From positions 68,804 to 111,850 of the forward strand of contig NZ_BMNW01000011.1 in assembly GCF_014646755.1 (NCBI RefSeq): DNA of 43,047 bases. Reading direction: 5' to 3'. Origin of the DNA: Pseudomonas asuensis (GTDB lineage Bacteria > Pseudomonadota > Gammaproteobacteria > Pseudomonadales > Pseudomonadaceae). Each line of letters opens with the position of its first letter. Within the stretch, counting starts at the first letter, position 1. The position numbers were made by a program, and so were the translations under genes. This document shows, piece after piece, positions 7,013 to 15,125 of this stretch. The notes under the pieces are model-generated. The model did no database searches. It was given only the letters and a program-made list of their open reading frames with translations, and was not told where the DNA came from.

Positions 7013-7387
7013 TTAGTTACCCTTATATTTTTCTGCCATCGCCCGTACTTTTGCCGCTTCATCTTTTGGTAGCCATACAGTCACTTCCTCCATGCCCATA
7101 TGCTCCTCAAGATGTTTCTTAACACGCAATACGGCATTATGAACGTCGGCACGGCTTGCGCCGGCGATTCGGCCAGCTGCAGTAGGACCATTACCTTCAA
7201 CTAGAACAAGCCGAGCCCTCTCAACGGTTCTCATAGACAATCGGCTAAGCGAAGGAACCACTTCTTTTTCCCAGTATTCGGGAGTGAACATCGGCGTCTG
7301 CTTAGCTTCCTTGGATTCGTCCTGTTTGGTCATGATAATTGCTCTTACTGCTAGGTTACTGTTGTCAAACTGTACATGTGCGTTCAT
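7013..7387 (-). CDS. KorA/TrfB-like transcriptional repressor
   Basis: A 124-residue protein whose middle part matches the KorA/TrfB pattern of IncP plasmids: a helix ending ARLVLVEGNGP, the helix-turn-helix AAGRIAGASRADVHNAVLRV (about residues 70-89), then a short strand EVTVWLP. KorA represses plasmid replication, maintenance and transfer promoters. I chose ATG 7387 (after GGAGTGGATTACG) rather than an upstream start. It lies downstream of the LPD29-like gene on the same strand. Candidate targets are the shared operators in this window, but the IncP KorA site is not found in exact form. Confidence 0.7.
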   Translation of the reverse strand: MNAHVQFDNSNLAVRAIIMTKQDESKEAKQTPMFTPEYWEKEVVPSLSRLSMRTVERARLVLVEGNGPTAAGRIAGASRADVHNAVLRVKKHLEEHMGMEEVTVWLPKDEAAKVRAMAEKYKGN

Positions 7388-7430
7388 CGTAATCCACTCC
7401 ACTGATTAAGTCGTTTTGATTGTTGATGAT

Positions 7431-8297
7431 CTAAACGGCTAATGACCCTGCTACCTCAGAGATAAGGTGTTGCAGGTTCTTATTCAGAACTGGAACTTCA
7501 ATCCAGTTCGTATGGCCGCTGCGGTACTCGTTGACAGTGGGTATGGAAATGTCTGCTAGTTCAGCTCGGTATTTTGTGAAAACTGCATCAATGGCCCGAG
7601 CCATCAATGCATCAGATTTAGTGCGCGTAAGACGGACATGTGCTATTCCGCCAAAGACAGCCGACCATGCCGTCCGATTGAAAACATGGTGCCTGGTATC
7701 TGGATCGAAACGCTGAGAGACATACTGTGACGTGATAGTGTTGACTTGGCTTGTAGTCGGGCCATCGGTCCACTGTACAGCGATAGCATCGCCAGATGCT
7801 TTGCGTACGCTAAATTTCACGTCAGGATAGGTTTTGGCGAGCTGTTTACGAATATTAGCTGCCGCCGCTTTTCCATTGTATGGATCACTGTCTGCCCTGG
7901 TGAGCTTCATGTAACGACTATCACTCAACAAGGCCTGCACTTCCATGTTGAACTTGCTCTCTGCCGCCTGGCTCAGCTGGATTTTATCCGCTTTCACCTT
8001 CTGGGCGTTTTCAAGTTCTCGCCTGATCTCCTCAGCTGAAGCTACGCTGGCATAGATCGACCATTGAGGAGTGTTAAGCATTGCCTCATGAACATCTGTT
8101 AGATGACCATTAAAAAATACGATGTAATAACGTCTGCTCATTGCAGGCAGACGTGCATCTTTCGAGATGGAGCGGACATTCAAGCAGGATGCGTTATCAC
8201 GCACCATTTTGTAGATAAGCCCATCTCCACACATAGGAAGCGAGCAACGGACCCGTTGGCCGGTAACGATAGTATCGAGAGCATGTGCCTGGTTCAT
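7431..8297 (-). CDS. LPD29-domain-like protein, 288 aa
   Basis: The segment around residues 145-185 (AAANIRKQLAKTYPDVKF, then a GDAIAVQWTDGP motif and VNTI) matches the Large Polyvalent protein-associated Domain 29 found in many plasmid and phage accessory proteins. The N-terminal 90 residues look like a small beta domain and residues 90-125 a helical linker. The biochemical role of LPD29 proteins is not established. It is driven by the diverged module copy 5, whose leader hairpin covaries. Start 8297 follows GCAGGAGTC. Confidence 0.7.
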   Translation of the reverse strand: MNQAHALDTIVTGQRVRCSLPMCGDGLIYKMVRDNASCLNVRSISKDARLPAMSRRYYIVFFNGHLTDVHEAMLNTPQWSIYASVASAEEIRRELENAQKVKADKIQLSQAAESKFNMEVQALLSDSRYMKLTRADSDPYNGKAAAANIRKQLAKTYPDVKFSVRKASGDAIAVQWTDGPTTSQVNTITSQYVSQRFDPDTRHHVFNRTAWSAVFGGIAHVRLTRTKSDALMARAIDAVFTKYRAELADISIPTVNEYRSGHTNWIEVPVLNKNLQHLISEVAGSLAV

Positions 8298-8425
8298 AGC
8301 GATGACTCCTGCAGTGCTCCTGATCGCGGTTGCCGCCGCCTGATATCAGGAGCTGTTTAAGAACTTATGGTGAGAGTATGGCTGAGTTGAGCCATTCTGT
8401 CAATGCATGTATAACTTTTAAATAC
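8298..8425 (-). promoter_or_regulatory. Operator-promoter-leader module, copy 5 (most diverged)
   Basis: Operator half-site GTATAA at 8409 with a degenerate partner AAATAC, -35 TTGACA 8403-8398, 17-bp spacer, -10 CATACT 8380-8375. The leader hairpin at 8316-8353 has an outer stem GCTCCTGAT/ATCAGGAGC, unlike the CCCGA/TCGGG of other copies, yet the GGCGG-CGGCAA-CCGC tip and GCAGGAGTC are kept. Confidence 0.8.
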
Positions 8426-8429
8426 TCAG

Positions 8430-8699
8430 TTATACATATCCATCTTGCCACTGTCCTGTTTCTGAGCGTATTTGGAAGATAAGAGGAGAAGGGCAGGCAA
8501 GACTTTCAAAAGCCTCTACCTCTACATGATCTCCACAGCATTGTCCCTCATAGAACACAGATCCATTAGCCGCATTAACCAGGCGGAACGGTACACCAAA
8601 TTGCTCTATATCGTTCTTTTTTATAGGAAAGCCAGATGCCTTAACATAACCAGGATGGATACGGTGCGTGTGGTCTCGCGTAATCATGAAAGCAAACAT
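8430..8699 (-). CDS. Hypothetical protein, 89 aa
   Basis: An 89-residue protein with no recognised family; it starts MFAFMITRDHTHRIHPG and has a CC pair near residue 54. ATG 8699 is chosen because GAGGAACTAAC precedes it. It lies downstream of the DGQHR gene, with a terminator-like hairpin between (8724-8748). Its stop adjoins the operator of module copy 5. Confidence 0.6.
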   Translation of the reverse strand: MFAFMITRDHTHRIHPGYVKASGFPIKKNDIEQFGVPFRLVNAANGSVFYEGQCCGDHVEVEAFESLACPSPLIFQIRSETGQWQDGYV

Positions 8700-8723
8700 G
8701 TTAGTTCCTCTGTCAAAGATCAA

Positions 8724-8748
8724 AGCAGGCTGGCAAAGCCAACCTGCT
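8724..8748 (-). terminator. Terminator-like hairpin after the DGQHR gene
   Basis: On the minus strand AGCAGGTTGGC/GCCAGCCTGCT with a 3-base loop and one mismatch, followed by TTGATCTTT. Confidence 0.5.
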
Positions 8749-8755
8749 GATACAT

Positions 8756-10372
8756 TTACGCTGCTGCCATACTTCCTGAGGTAGTTGCCAAAACTCGCTG
8801 ATCCAGTGCAATCAAATGCGGTGGAACAGGGGCTTTGCACATTTTGAGCAGTTGGGCGGCAGTAGATTTAACTCCGTCAGAGGTCTTCTGAAGCTTGCCA
8901 TGTACGATGCAGCGCCCCTCCCACATGAGGCTGTCTTTCCTGGGTGCGATCTTTGAAAGATGCTTGATCATCTCCCAATCCATTTTGTCGAGATCGGTTT
9001 TACCCGAAGAATTCTTAGGCGCAGTCAAGAACTCGTCCCAGACTGTTTCATGACCAAACAGGCCCAAAGCTTCAAGAAACACACCATGGCCTACAACAAG
9101 ATCCCTACGAACCTCGCTTGCGGCTACTCGTCCTTCGATCATCGCTGCCCACTGAGGAATGTGCTGCGAAGCTTCAGAAAAAAACCGGCAGATAAGCGCT
9201 TGCACTTCGTCCAGAAACTCTTCATCAGGAACGTTTCGCTCATGTATCCCGGTAAATTGAGTTATGAATTTTTTAAAGCTGATCAGGCTCCATAGTTTTA
9301 GGCTCTTAGGCCCCACGCTTGAACGTTCATAATCGATTTTTGAGCGTACACTTGGCATGCTTGCTAGGAGTTTCTTGATCCAGACGTTATATGGACCTCG
9401 GTGGTCATAAGCAGCACTCAAAGCAGTAGACGGCTTACGCTGGTTGGAGTTGATGTCACTGAACCGTTGTTGTGAACGTTCAAGTCCTTGATCGAAGTAG
9501 ATCGTTACAGCAATGGTTTCATTTGCCAGAGATGGATCTTTCGAAATAGCGTATTCGATACCTACACGGCGATGTTGGCCATCATTGATAAGATTTGTGG
9601 CATTCATGGGAATTTTGAGCATTCCCAATGAGCCAGACTCATCTAGGGGCTCAAAAGTCATAGCTTCTGAAACTGAAGCTGTTATGGCTGGCAGGATATA
9701 ATCGCTAGGATTAGCTAGAATGTAATCGCTAATGCCATCTGCGTGTTTAGGCAGTAAATCGCGCTGGGCTCTTAACTCAACAGGAAGAGACTCATCGTCG
9801 TCTCGTATAAACAAGCGTGCAAGGATACTGTAAGGGATCTGGCAAGCGTAGAAGGCTTCACCCGCCTGAATGCCTCTAACTGCGGGGAAGGAATAACAGA
9901 ATTCATCGGCTGCTTTCTCAAGCTCTTCCTTTATAGCCTTCTGCCGTGCTTTAGCTTCAGCCAAATCGCCCTTTATTCGCACCTGTTGAGCACGAAACTC
10001 CAAAGCTCGCCCTTCGTAACGTTCCGCCAATTGCTCATAACTCAATTTCATTTCTTGAAGCTGCTGAGAAATCAAGGCGTCTTTACCCTGACCTGTCTCA
10101 TTTAATGTCAAAACCTGGAGCATTAGTTGTGTAGCCTTTTTATCAAACTCCTCCTGCAGATGCTGCTCCAGGTGATCTAGATAAACCTCGCCTTTTTTTA
10201 AGGTCTCGCTGCGCTGTATATATCCAAATGCATCCCAGCTAGATTTATTGTTAAGTCTCTTAACATGATCCATAGCCGTAAATATGGATTTAGCCTGTCC
10301 ATAGATTTCCCCACGCTCATAATCTTTTAGATCAATAGATACTTTCCGAAGGGCAATAATATAAATCAGCAT
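8756..10372 (-). CDS. DGQHR-domain (DndB-like) protein with coiled-coil insertion, 538 aa
   Basis: The motif NDGQHRRVG at residues 263-271 is the hallmark of the DGQHR family, whose best known member is DndB, the regulator of DNA phosphorothioation genes. DGQHR proteins resemble ParB-type folds. Here the protein is much longer than the usual 350-400 residues: a 150-residue N-terminal region rich in charged helices, probably coiled coil at about 95-158, precedes the domain. No dndCDE genes are in the window, so a role in phosphorothioation is not supported. It starts at 10372, 5 bases after GCAGGAGTC, under module copy 6. Confidence 0.75.
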   Translation of the reverse strand: MLIYIIALRKVSIDLKDYERGEIYGQAKSIFTAMDHVKRLNNKSSWDAFGYIQRSETLKKGEVYLDHLEQHLQEEFDKKATQLMLQVLTLNETGQGKDALISQQLQEMKLSYEQLAERYEGRALEFRAQQVRIKGDLAEAKARQKAIKEELEKAADEFCYSFPAVRGIQAGEAFYACQIPYSILARLFIRDDDESLPVELRAQRDLLPKHADGISDYILANPSDYILPAITASVSEAMTFEPLDESGSLGMLKIPMNATNLINDGQHRRVGIEYAISKDPSLANETIAVTIYFDQGLERSQQRFSDINSNQRKPSTALSAAYDHRGPYNVWIKKLLASMPSVRSKIDYERSSVGPKSLKLWSLISFKKFITQFTGIHERNVPDEEFLDEVQALICRFFSEASQHIPQWAAMIEGRVAASEVRRDLVVGHGVFLEALGLFGHETVWDEFLTAPKNSSGKTDLDKMDWEMIKHLSKIAPRKDSLMWEGRCIVHGKLQKTSDGVKSTAAQLLKMCKAPVPPHLIALDQRVLATTSGSMAAA

Positions 10373-10506
10373 AAAAAGACTCCTGCGAAGAACTGACCCG
10401 AAGCGGTTGCCGCCGCCTGTATCGGGGCTGGTAGGACTGCCCTACCAACACAGATAGTATCGCCTATTCGGTCTCATCTGTCAATGTCTGTATAACTATA
10501 TTATAC
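10373..10506 (-). promoter_or_regulatory. Operator-promoter-leader module, copy 6
   Basis: Operator 10490-10506, -35 TTGACA 10484-10479, 17-bp spacer, -10 GATACT 10461-10456, leader hairpin 10397-10426 with CGGCAA loop, GCAGGAGTC. R-block copy 4 follows directly upstream. Confidence 0.85.
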
Positions 10507-10869
10507 GCAATAATACGCTTGACGCTCTTCGGGTGATGCTCTAGCTGGTGAGTCGTTTGCGACCCATAAACCCTAGCGCGACCGCTTGCGGTCGCTTCCG
10601 ATTGCATGACTTACAAGCAGCGCTACCGCTGCTGGTGGTGCCCTGCGCAGTATGAGTTCGTAGCGACAGGCCGGTGGACCTCGGGACGGGCCGCCGTCAA
10701 GGGCAGAAGCGAAGCGCCCCTGGACGGCATAGGCGCGGCTCGTGGTACACCTTTTGGACTGTGCTACGGCTCATCAAGCCGGGCACCTGGTACGGGACCG
10801 CAGAAGACATGCGGCAAGCCTTGCCATAGCAAGGCGCTGCAAGTCCGGTTTACCGGACTGGAAGAAGTG
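10507..10869 (+). repeat. R-block copy 4 (3'-truncated, abuts the Rep_3 gene)
   Basis: Homologous to copies 2 and 3 up to the AGTCCGG/CCGGACT hairpin (10842-10859). It lacks an internal 20-bp stretch bounded by GCGCTGCAAG direct repeats and stops at the 3' end of the replication gene, losing the GCATGC dyad. Confidence 0.8.
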
Positions 10870-10873
10870 AGTC

Positions 10874-11728
10874 TTATTCGTCTTTCAGGTAGGCATTCAG
10901 GCGACGCAGCGCATCCTTTTCGCTTTCACCTGGAAAAGCTAGGCGACTAAGTTCTGACTTAATGATAGGCCTGGGAGCATCATCCTTTTCAGGCTCTTTT
11001 TTTGAAGGTGAAGAGGGTTGTTCTATCGGTAGGATATTCTTCATTTTCACGGTAAAGACTAGGTGTGTAACCTGACGCCCTGTCTTGCGTTCGCTCCATT
11101 CAACCGTTAAGTCGGTCAGCTCGTTGATTTGCTTTTCGGCGGGCTCAATTACATACCGCTTGAGCGCTGATAGCTTGCTGTACATATCTGTTAGCTGAAG
11201 AGTTCGCCGAAACTCTTCCATAGGGAAAACCCGAAAGCCAATCTTTTCATACTGCAACAATAGCTCGTACAGACGGATTGCATGTTGGCTTGTCATGCGG
11301 CCAATACGTTCTAGTCGGTAGCTGGTGAACTTTTCTTCTAGCCGTGTAATGAGCGGTACGATCATGGGATTAAAGTGAAGCTGCACTACGCCAGGCCGAC
11401 TCACCACAGCTTTATTACCGATCCAACGGCTCGATATAACCCTCTCACTACCGGTCTCAGGATCGATGTCATAGAACAAAATGCTACGTTCGTATAGCTT
11501 CTCAATCCCTGCTTTCAGTTGTGAGTATACCGTCTCAGGATTCATTCCAAACATCTCGCCAAACTTACGCGAGTTCAACGTTAGGAAGCCGTCGTTAAGC
11601 CCTTTACCAGTTTCTCGTGCTTCTACAATGGCAGCTAGAACAATGCGCTGCTCAATCAAATCCAGCCGATAGCTTGCTTCGATCAGCTTGTTTGACTTGA
11701 CGACTAGATCCGTTGCTTCTGCCTTCAT
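10874..11728 (-). CDS. Replication initiator, Rep_3 (RepB) family
   Basis: A 284-residue plasmid initiator of the Rep_3 superfamily: the N-terminal winged helix begins VVKSNKLIEASYRLDLIEQRI (split here only by length) and the second winged helix includes TSYRLERIGRMTSQHAIRLYE. Such proteins bind iterons to open the origin and, as dimers, repress their own gene. ATG 11728 is preferred because AGGTGGCAGG precedes it. An array of at least eight iterons lies just upstream, with an inverted half iteron near the start (about 11764-11781), as expected for autorepression. The gene's 3' end abuts R-block copy 4. Confidence 0.88.
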   Translation of the reverse strand: MKAEATDLVVKSNKLIEASYRLDLIEQRIVLAAIVEARETGKGLNDGFLTLNSRKFGEMFGMNPETVYSQLKAGIEKLYERSILFYDIDPETGSERVISSRWIGNKAVVSRPGVVQLHFNPMIVPLITRLEEKFTSYRLERIGRMTSQHAIRLYELLLQYEKIGFRVFPMEEFRRTLQLTDMYSKLSALKRYVIEPAEKQINELTDLTVEWSERKTGRQVTHLVFTVKMKNILPIEQPSSPSKKEPEKDDAPRPIIKSELSRLAFPGESEKDALRRLNAYLKDE

Positions 11729-11796
11729 CCTGCCACCTCTGCGCAAGCAGAGGAGCCTAAAAGCGTAAAGGATAGAAGTCAACTTCCTCTATCCCA

Positions 11797-12094
11797 GCAG
11801 TAAATCTCTATCCCTTAAGGAGACGGAGTATCGAACAGTAAATCTCTATCCTTTAACTGACAGTATAATTCTATCCCTCAACAGTAAATCTCTATCCCTC
11901 AACAGTATATTTCTATCCTCTAGCAATATCTTTCTATCCTTAGGCAATAAATCTCTATCCTTTAGAGGGCTGGAGGCCGCGCCACGTCTAGGTTACAGCT
12001 TGCTTAAAAGCTTTAAAAAGCTTAAAAGTCTTAAAAGCCCCAAAGACCTATCTTTGAAGAGGGAAAGCAGGAACAGTAAATCTCTATCCCTTAG
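11797..12094. repeat. Iteron array of replicon 1 (candidate oriV)
   Basis: At least eight copies of AACAGTAAATCTCTATCCCT with variants start near 11797, 11835, 11860, 11881, 11902, 11923, 11944 and 12071. The central copies are 21 bp apart, i.e. on one DNA face. A lysine-rich A+T stretch (12000-12070) separates the last copy and may be the melting region. No gene is seen between 11729 and 12271. Confidence 0.85.
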
Positions 12095-12097
12095 AAG

Positions 12098-12215
12098 TAG
12101 ATGCGGTTCGTGGGACCTAGTACAGGTGCGCAGAGGACATGCCGCCAGCCTTGCTAAAGCAAAGTGCTGCAAGGCTGGCTTGACTGCCTGGAGGAGGGAG
12201 CCGTACACAGTGAGA
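12098..12215 (+). repeat. Degenerate R-block copy 5
   Basis: Retains the order of the R-block 3' half (GAGGACATG, a GCCTTGC/GCAAAG hairpin, GTGCTGCAAGG, a GGAGGGAGCC stretch) with many substitutions. It lies directly beside the last iteron. Confidence 0.6.
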
Positions 12216-12271
12216 AGAATTTGTTCTCGAATGCCAATCGGCTGGGTTTGAAAGGGAGATTTACATTAGAA

Positions 12272-12460
12272 TTAGGACTTTTTACGATCTAGTTTTGCCC
12301 AATAGTCTGACAAAGCCTCATCAATAATATCTGACTCACTTACACGGCTACCCTTATCGCGAGTCTGAACAAGTGCTTCTTCCTTCAATCGCATGAAGTA
12401 GCTCTCTCTTAATCGGAAGGTCTTGTTTAGCCGTGTCTCAGCATCAGATTTGTTAGCCAT
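12272..12460 (-). CDS. Small ribbon-helix-helix-like DNA-binding protein
   Basis: A 62-residue protein with the pattern of an RHH regulator: a short N-terminal strand (RLNKTFRLRE), then helices rich in charged residues (SESDIIDEALSDYWAKL). Such proteins act as antitoxins, partition or transfer repressors. No toxin gene is adjacent. The upstream region carries TACGTAA repeats (12556-12570), also found before the gene at 12914 and near 30.9 kb, making it a candidate binder of those sites. That link is inference. Confidence 0.6.
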   Translation of the reverse strand: MANKSDAETRLNKTFRLRESYFMRLKEEALVQTRDKGSRVSESDIIDEALSDYWAKLDRKKS

Positions 12461-12555
12461 GTATGCTCCTTAGATTACTTCCTCCCTGTCAGGGATCAAA
12501 CTAGCCCCAATAGGCTGACTTTTGTCGAGTCTCAAGGCTATCTTGATTACTTATA

Positions 12556-12570
12556 TACGTAAGTACGTAA
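12556..12570. promoter_or_regulatory. TACGTAA operator cluster A
   Basis: Two direct copies of TACGTAA 8 bp apart, upstream of the RHH-like gene. Related clusters are at 12995 and 30897. Confidence 0.5.
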
Positions 12571-12605
12571 CAACAAGCAAATCATGCATACATAAACCCT
12601 TGAAT

Positions 12606-12914
12606 TCAAGTTCGCATATGACGCGATACGAGGCTTGTACGCTGACTTTTTCTCAAGCGCCGACGTAACCAAGCTATGTTTGTACGTATGGAACGAAGTG
12701 AGTAAGCTGGATACCCGCCGCCTTTTACAGAGCTTCGCGCCTTCAATTCAGCTATGTGTTCTTGCCCGAAACCTAGTTCTATAAGAGCTTGAACATCATC
12801 AGCAATTAATGCGGTGTGTGCCTTTTCCATCACCCGCTGTGCTTCCAATGCGCGTTTCAACTCAGCTTCCAGTATTGCCCTATTATCCTTTACAGACACA
12901 TCATCAGGATTCAT
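12606..12914 (-). CDS. Hypothetical helical protein, 102 aa
   Basis: A 102-residue protein, highly helical, with an acidic first half and a very basic C-terminus (IAWLRRRLRKSQRTSLVSRHMRT minus its first residues), suggesting nucleic-acid binding. ATG 12914 is preferred over a GTG three codons upstream because AGGGGG lies 8 bases before it. Its promoter region holds three TTACGTAA-type sites and a TATAAT. Family not recognised. Confidence 0.55.
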   Translation of the reverse strand: MNPDDVSVKDNRAILEAELKRALEAQRVMEKAHTALIADDVQALIELGFGQEHIAELKARSSVKGGGYPAYSLRSIRTNIAWLRRRLRKSQRTSLVSRHMRT

Positions 12915-12994
12915 ATCGTTCACCCCCTAGGCGGAATTCCTATTGCGTCAGGTAGCCGCCAAAAGTCGCAATAGGATCACGAATATTATAATAG

Positions 12995-13027
12995 TTACGT
13001 AATTGCGTAAATGCATAATTACGTAAT
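12995..13027. promoter_or_regulatory. TTACGTAA operator cluster B
   Basis: Sites TTACGTAA, TTGCGTAA and TTACGTAA about 11-25 bp apart, directly next to a TATAAT on the minus strand, in the promoter of the 12606-12914 gene. Confidence 0.55.
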
Positions 13028-13094
13028 AGATGCCAGCCATTACATCCTCCTATAAACGGATGCCATTAGGTGCTTTAGGTTATTCCGGGTAAGC

Positions 13095-13357
13095 GTCGGC
13101 GATATCCAAGCGTGTGTCGGCGATGTCCAACGGAGGTGTCGGCGAAGTCCAGTACTCGGCAAAATGCTCCCGCGTGGTCAAAATGGGAGAAAAGGAGCCT
13201 GAATTTCACCTACAGGAGAATAGAAATGGCCTTTTGGCATTATTTTTTAAGGCGAGAGGAGGTTCAACCTGTCCATTTGGACAGGCGAAGAGTGTAGATA
13301 TCTCTGATGAGGCAGGATCTATTGTCGGCGATGTCCAAAATTGTCGGCGATGTCCAA
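13095..13357. repeat. Iterons of replicon 2, downstream group
   Basis: Five GTCGGCGATGTCCAA-type iterons at 13095, 13116, 13138, 13324 and 13343 (the first and third carry one mismatch), all in the same orientation, 19-22 bp apart within groups. They lie after the RPA initiator gene's stop. Sequence between 13153 and 13323 has no convincing gene. Confidence 0.85.
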
Positions 13358-13376
13358 AAAAACATGAAGCATCATT

Positions 13377-14300
13377 TCAGGCACATTGATGACGTTCTAG
13401 ATTTTCAAACCATCCCGCTAAGTCATTGTTTATTAAGGCTTTTGACAGTAATTTGTTGTCACGAGTGTAGAAGACAATGCGATGTAATTCGCTAGCTTTA
13501 TCTAACGCTATCCGATATTCAGGAAGGGGGTCGCGTCTGATTACATCTCTAATTTCAGATCGAAATCTCCTTATGTCTTGTGTGGTTCCTGTCTTTTCAC
13601 GAACGATATCTATGTCACACTTCCAGAATGCTTTGGCCCCGACGTGTTTGCGAGCTATTTCATACAATCGTCGGTCGATGGATTGTGTCAACTCAAAATA
13701 TTTCTTATCCAACGTAAGAACCTCATATTCCAAGAGGGCGTTGAATAGCCATTCTGAAATCTTGACCTGGACTTCGGCAACACCTTTTTTATTAGAGGTG
13801 TATCTAGTCACTTCATAGTCTTCGATCAATCCGAAGCCCCTAAGCTGCTCTTTCCCGCCTGTTACAATGTTTGTTTCTAGCGAGGTTCCTTTCAGCCGTC
13901 GTAGCATTGCTACGATCAATTCGAATGATCTGCCGCCCACTCTGCGGCCAGTTGCTGCTAGAAATCGACTAACATCTACTTCAACATACTGTGAAACTGG
14001 TCTACCAGCTTTTCTACCTTGAATAAGCTGAGAGCCTATAAAGATCAGTAGATCTTTATCAAAAACAGTGGCTGCTCCATCCATAGTAGGTGAAACTCGT
14101 ATCGTTTTCCCCGTTGTAGGATTAGTGTATTCACGAATACGAATATCTTTTTGCTTTGAAAGCGAAAAGATAGGGAATTCCATACTAGCTACATCGTCCT
14201 TCACTGACCACTCGCTAAAGTCAGCGCAAAAAGCTTCAACAGGTACTTGTTCAGAAGAGATTGGATCTTCTGCGATATTGCTAGCATCTGCAATGTACAT
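13377..14300 (-). CDS. repA: Replication initiator protein A (RPA family)
   Basis: A 307-residue initiator with the RPA family signature near residues 45-90: FPIFSLSKQKDIRIREY, then TGKTIRVSPT and ATVFDKDLLIF. This family initiates replication of broad-host-range plasmids in Proteobacteria from 15-bp-type iterons. ATG 14300 is chosen over a GTG eight codons upstream because AGAGAGACGG precedes it. Iterons lie on both sides of the gene, with a DnaA box in the upstream group, so this is a complete second replicon beside the Rep_3 replicon. Confidence 0.85.
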   Translation of the reverse strand: MYIADASNIAEDPISSEQVPVEAFCADFSEWSVKDDVASMEFPIFSLSKQKDIRIREYTNPTTGKTIRVSPTMDGAATVFDKDLLIFIGSQLIQGRKAGRPVSQYVEVDVSRFLAATGRRVGGRSFELIVAMLRRLKGTSLETNIVTGGKEQLRGFGLIEDYEVTRYTSNKKGVAEVQVKISEWLFNALLEYEVLTLDKKYFELTQSIDRRLYEIARKHVGAKAFWKCDIDIVREKTGTTQDIRRFRSEIRDVIRRDPLPEYRIALDKASELHRIVFYTRDNKLLSKALINNDLAGWFENLERHQCA

Positions 14301-14649
14301 AACCGTCTCTCTTCGTTTTCTCACTAAAAATAAATCCGTATTGCGTACATTCTACAGAAAAATACTATATGCAGGTCCAGCTTTTTTTCAACTTTTAAGA
14401 AGATGACATAATTGTTACCACTAAGGGCTACTACTAACTAAATAGGTCGTTCATGGTAGATAGCATGAGGTAGATTGTCTCTACCAGTATCAATGCTATG
14501 TGATTCATCCCTATCCATCGCGCTTTTATACAGATCAAATCCGGTTAAAGAGAAAGCTCTGTTAAAGAGCGTTAAAACCGTGCGCGCGTGTTAGCACCTT
14601 CTTATTACTAGCCAATCCTTTGATTTTATTGAGTTTAGAAATGGTATTT

Positions 14650-14984
14650 GTCGGCGATGTCCAATTTCAGTGTCGGCGATGTCCAGCAATGTGTCGGCGA
14701 TGTCCATAAAAATGTGTCGGCGATGTCCAATCTTAAACCTGAGTTATCCACAGATATCTCAGGTTTGAGGCCTACTAGCTCAGTGTCGGCGATGTCCAAA
14801 GCTATTAATACCAGCCCAGCAATAACCGCGAAGAGTCATGAACCCTCTAAATCCTTTGAATACAAGCTAATTAGCCAATCTGTGATGGCTAATTTTGTCG
14901 GCGATGTCCAAAAGCTCATGTCTTTTGTCGGCGATGTCCATAGGTAAACCGTAGGCGATATCTATCCCTGTCTGCGATGTCCAG
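14650..14984. repeat. Iterons of replicon 2, upstream group with DnaA box (candidate oriV)
   Basis: GTCGGCGATGTCCA iterons at 14650, 14672, 14693, 14716, 14785, 14897 and 14927, with degenerate copies at about 14950 and 14970. A consensus DnaA box TTATCCACA lies at 14744-14752. The stretch 14301-14649 contains the rep promoter region and small hairpins but no gene. Confidence 0.88.
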
Positions 14985-15125
14985 TCGGGTAGTAAATATC
15001 CATTGAGATTTTCTGGTCTGAGACGGCTCATCCCTGATATTTCGTATTTCTACCACGATAAAAACTCAGGGTTTACAAGGCTTCTTGGCAATATCATCTG
15101 AAATGGGGATAAGCGGGCTTGTTCC

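Noticed and set aside
11993-12251. Lys/Leu-rich open frames on both strands beside the iterons
   Set aside because: Low-complexity translation of an A+T-rich repeat stretch, no Shine-Dalgarno sequence.
14648-14947. A 99-codon open frame running through the iterons
   Set aside because: It consists of translated iterons (repeated VGDVQ) and has no start signal.
13095-14984. GTCGGCGATGTCCA repeats considered as a CRISPR array
   Set aside because: Repeats are only about 15 bp, spacing is irregular, and they flank an RPA-type initiator with a DnaA box, so they are iterons.
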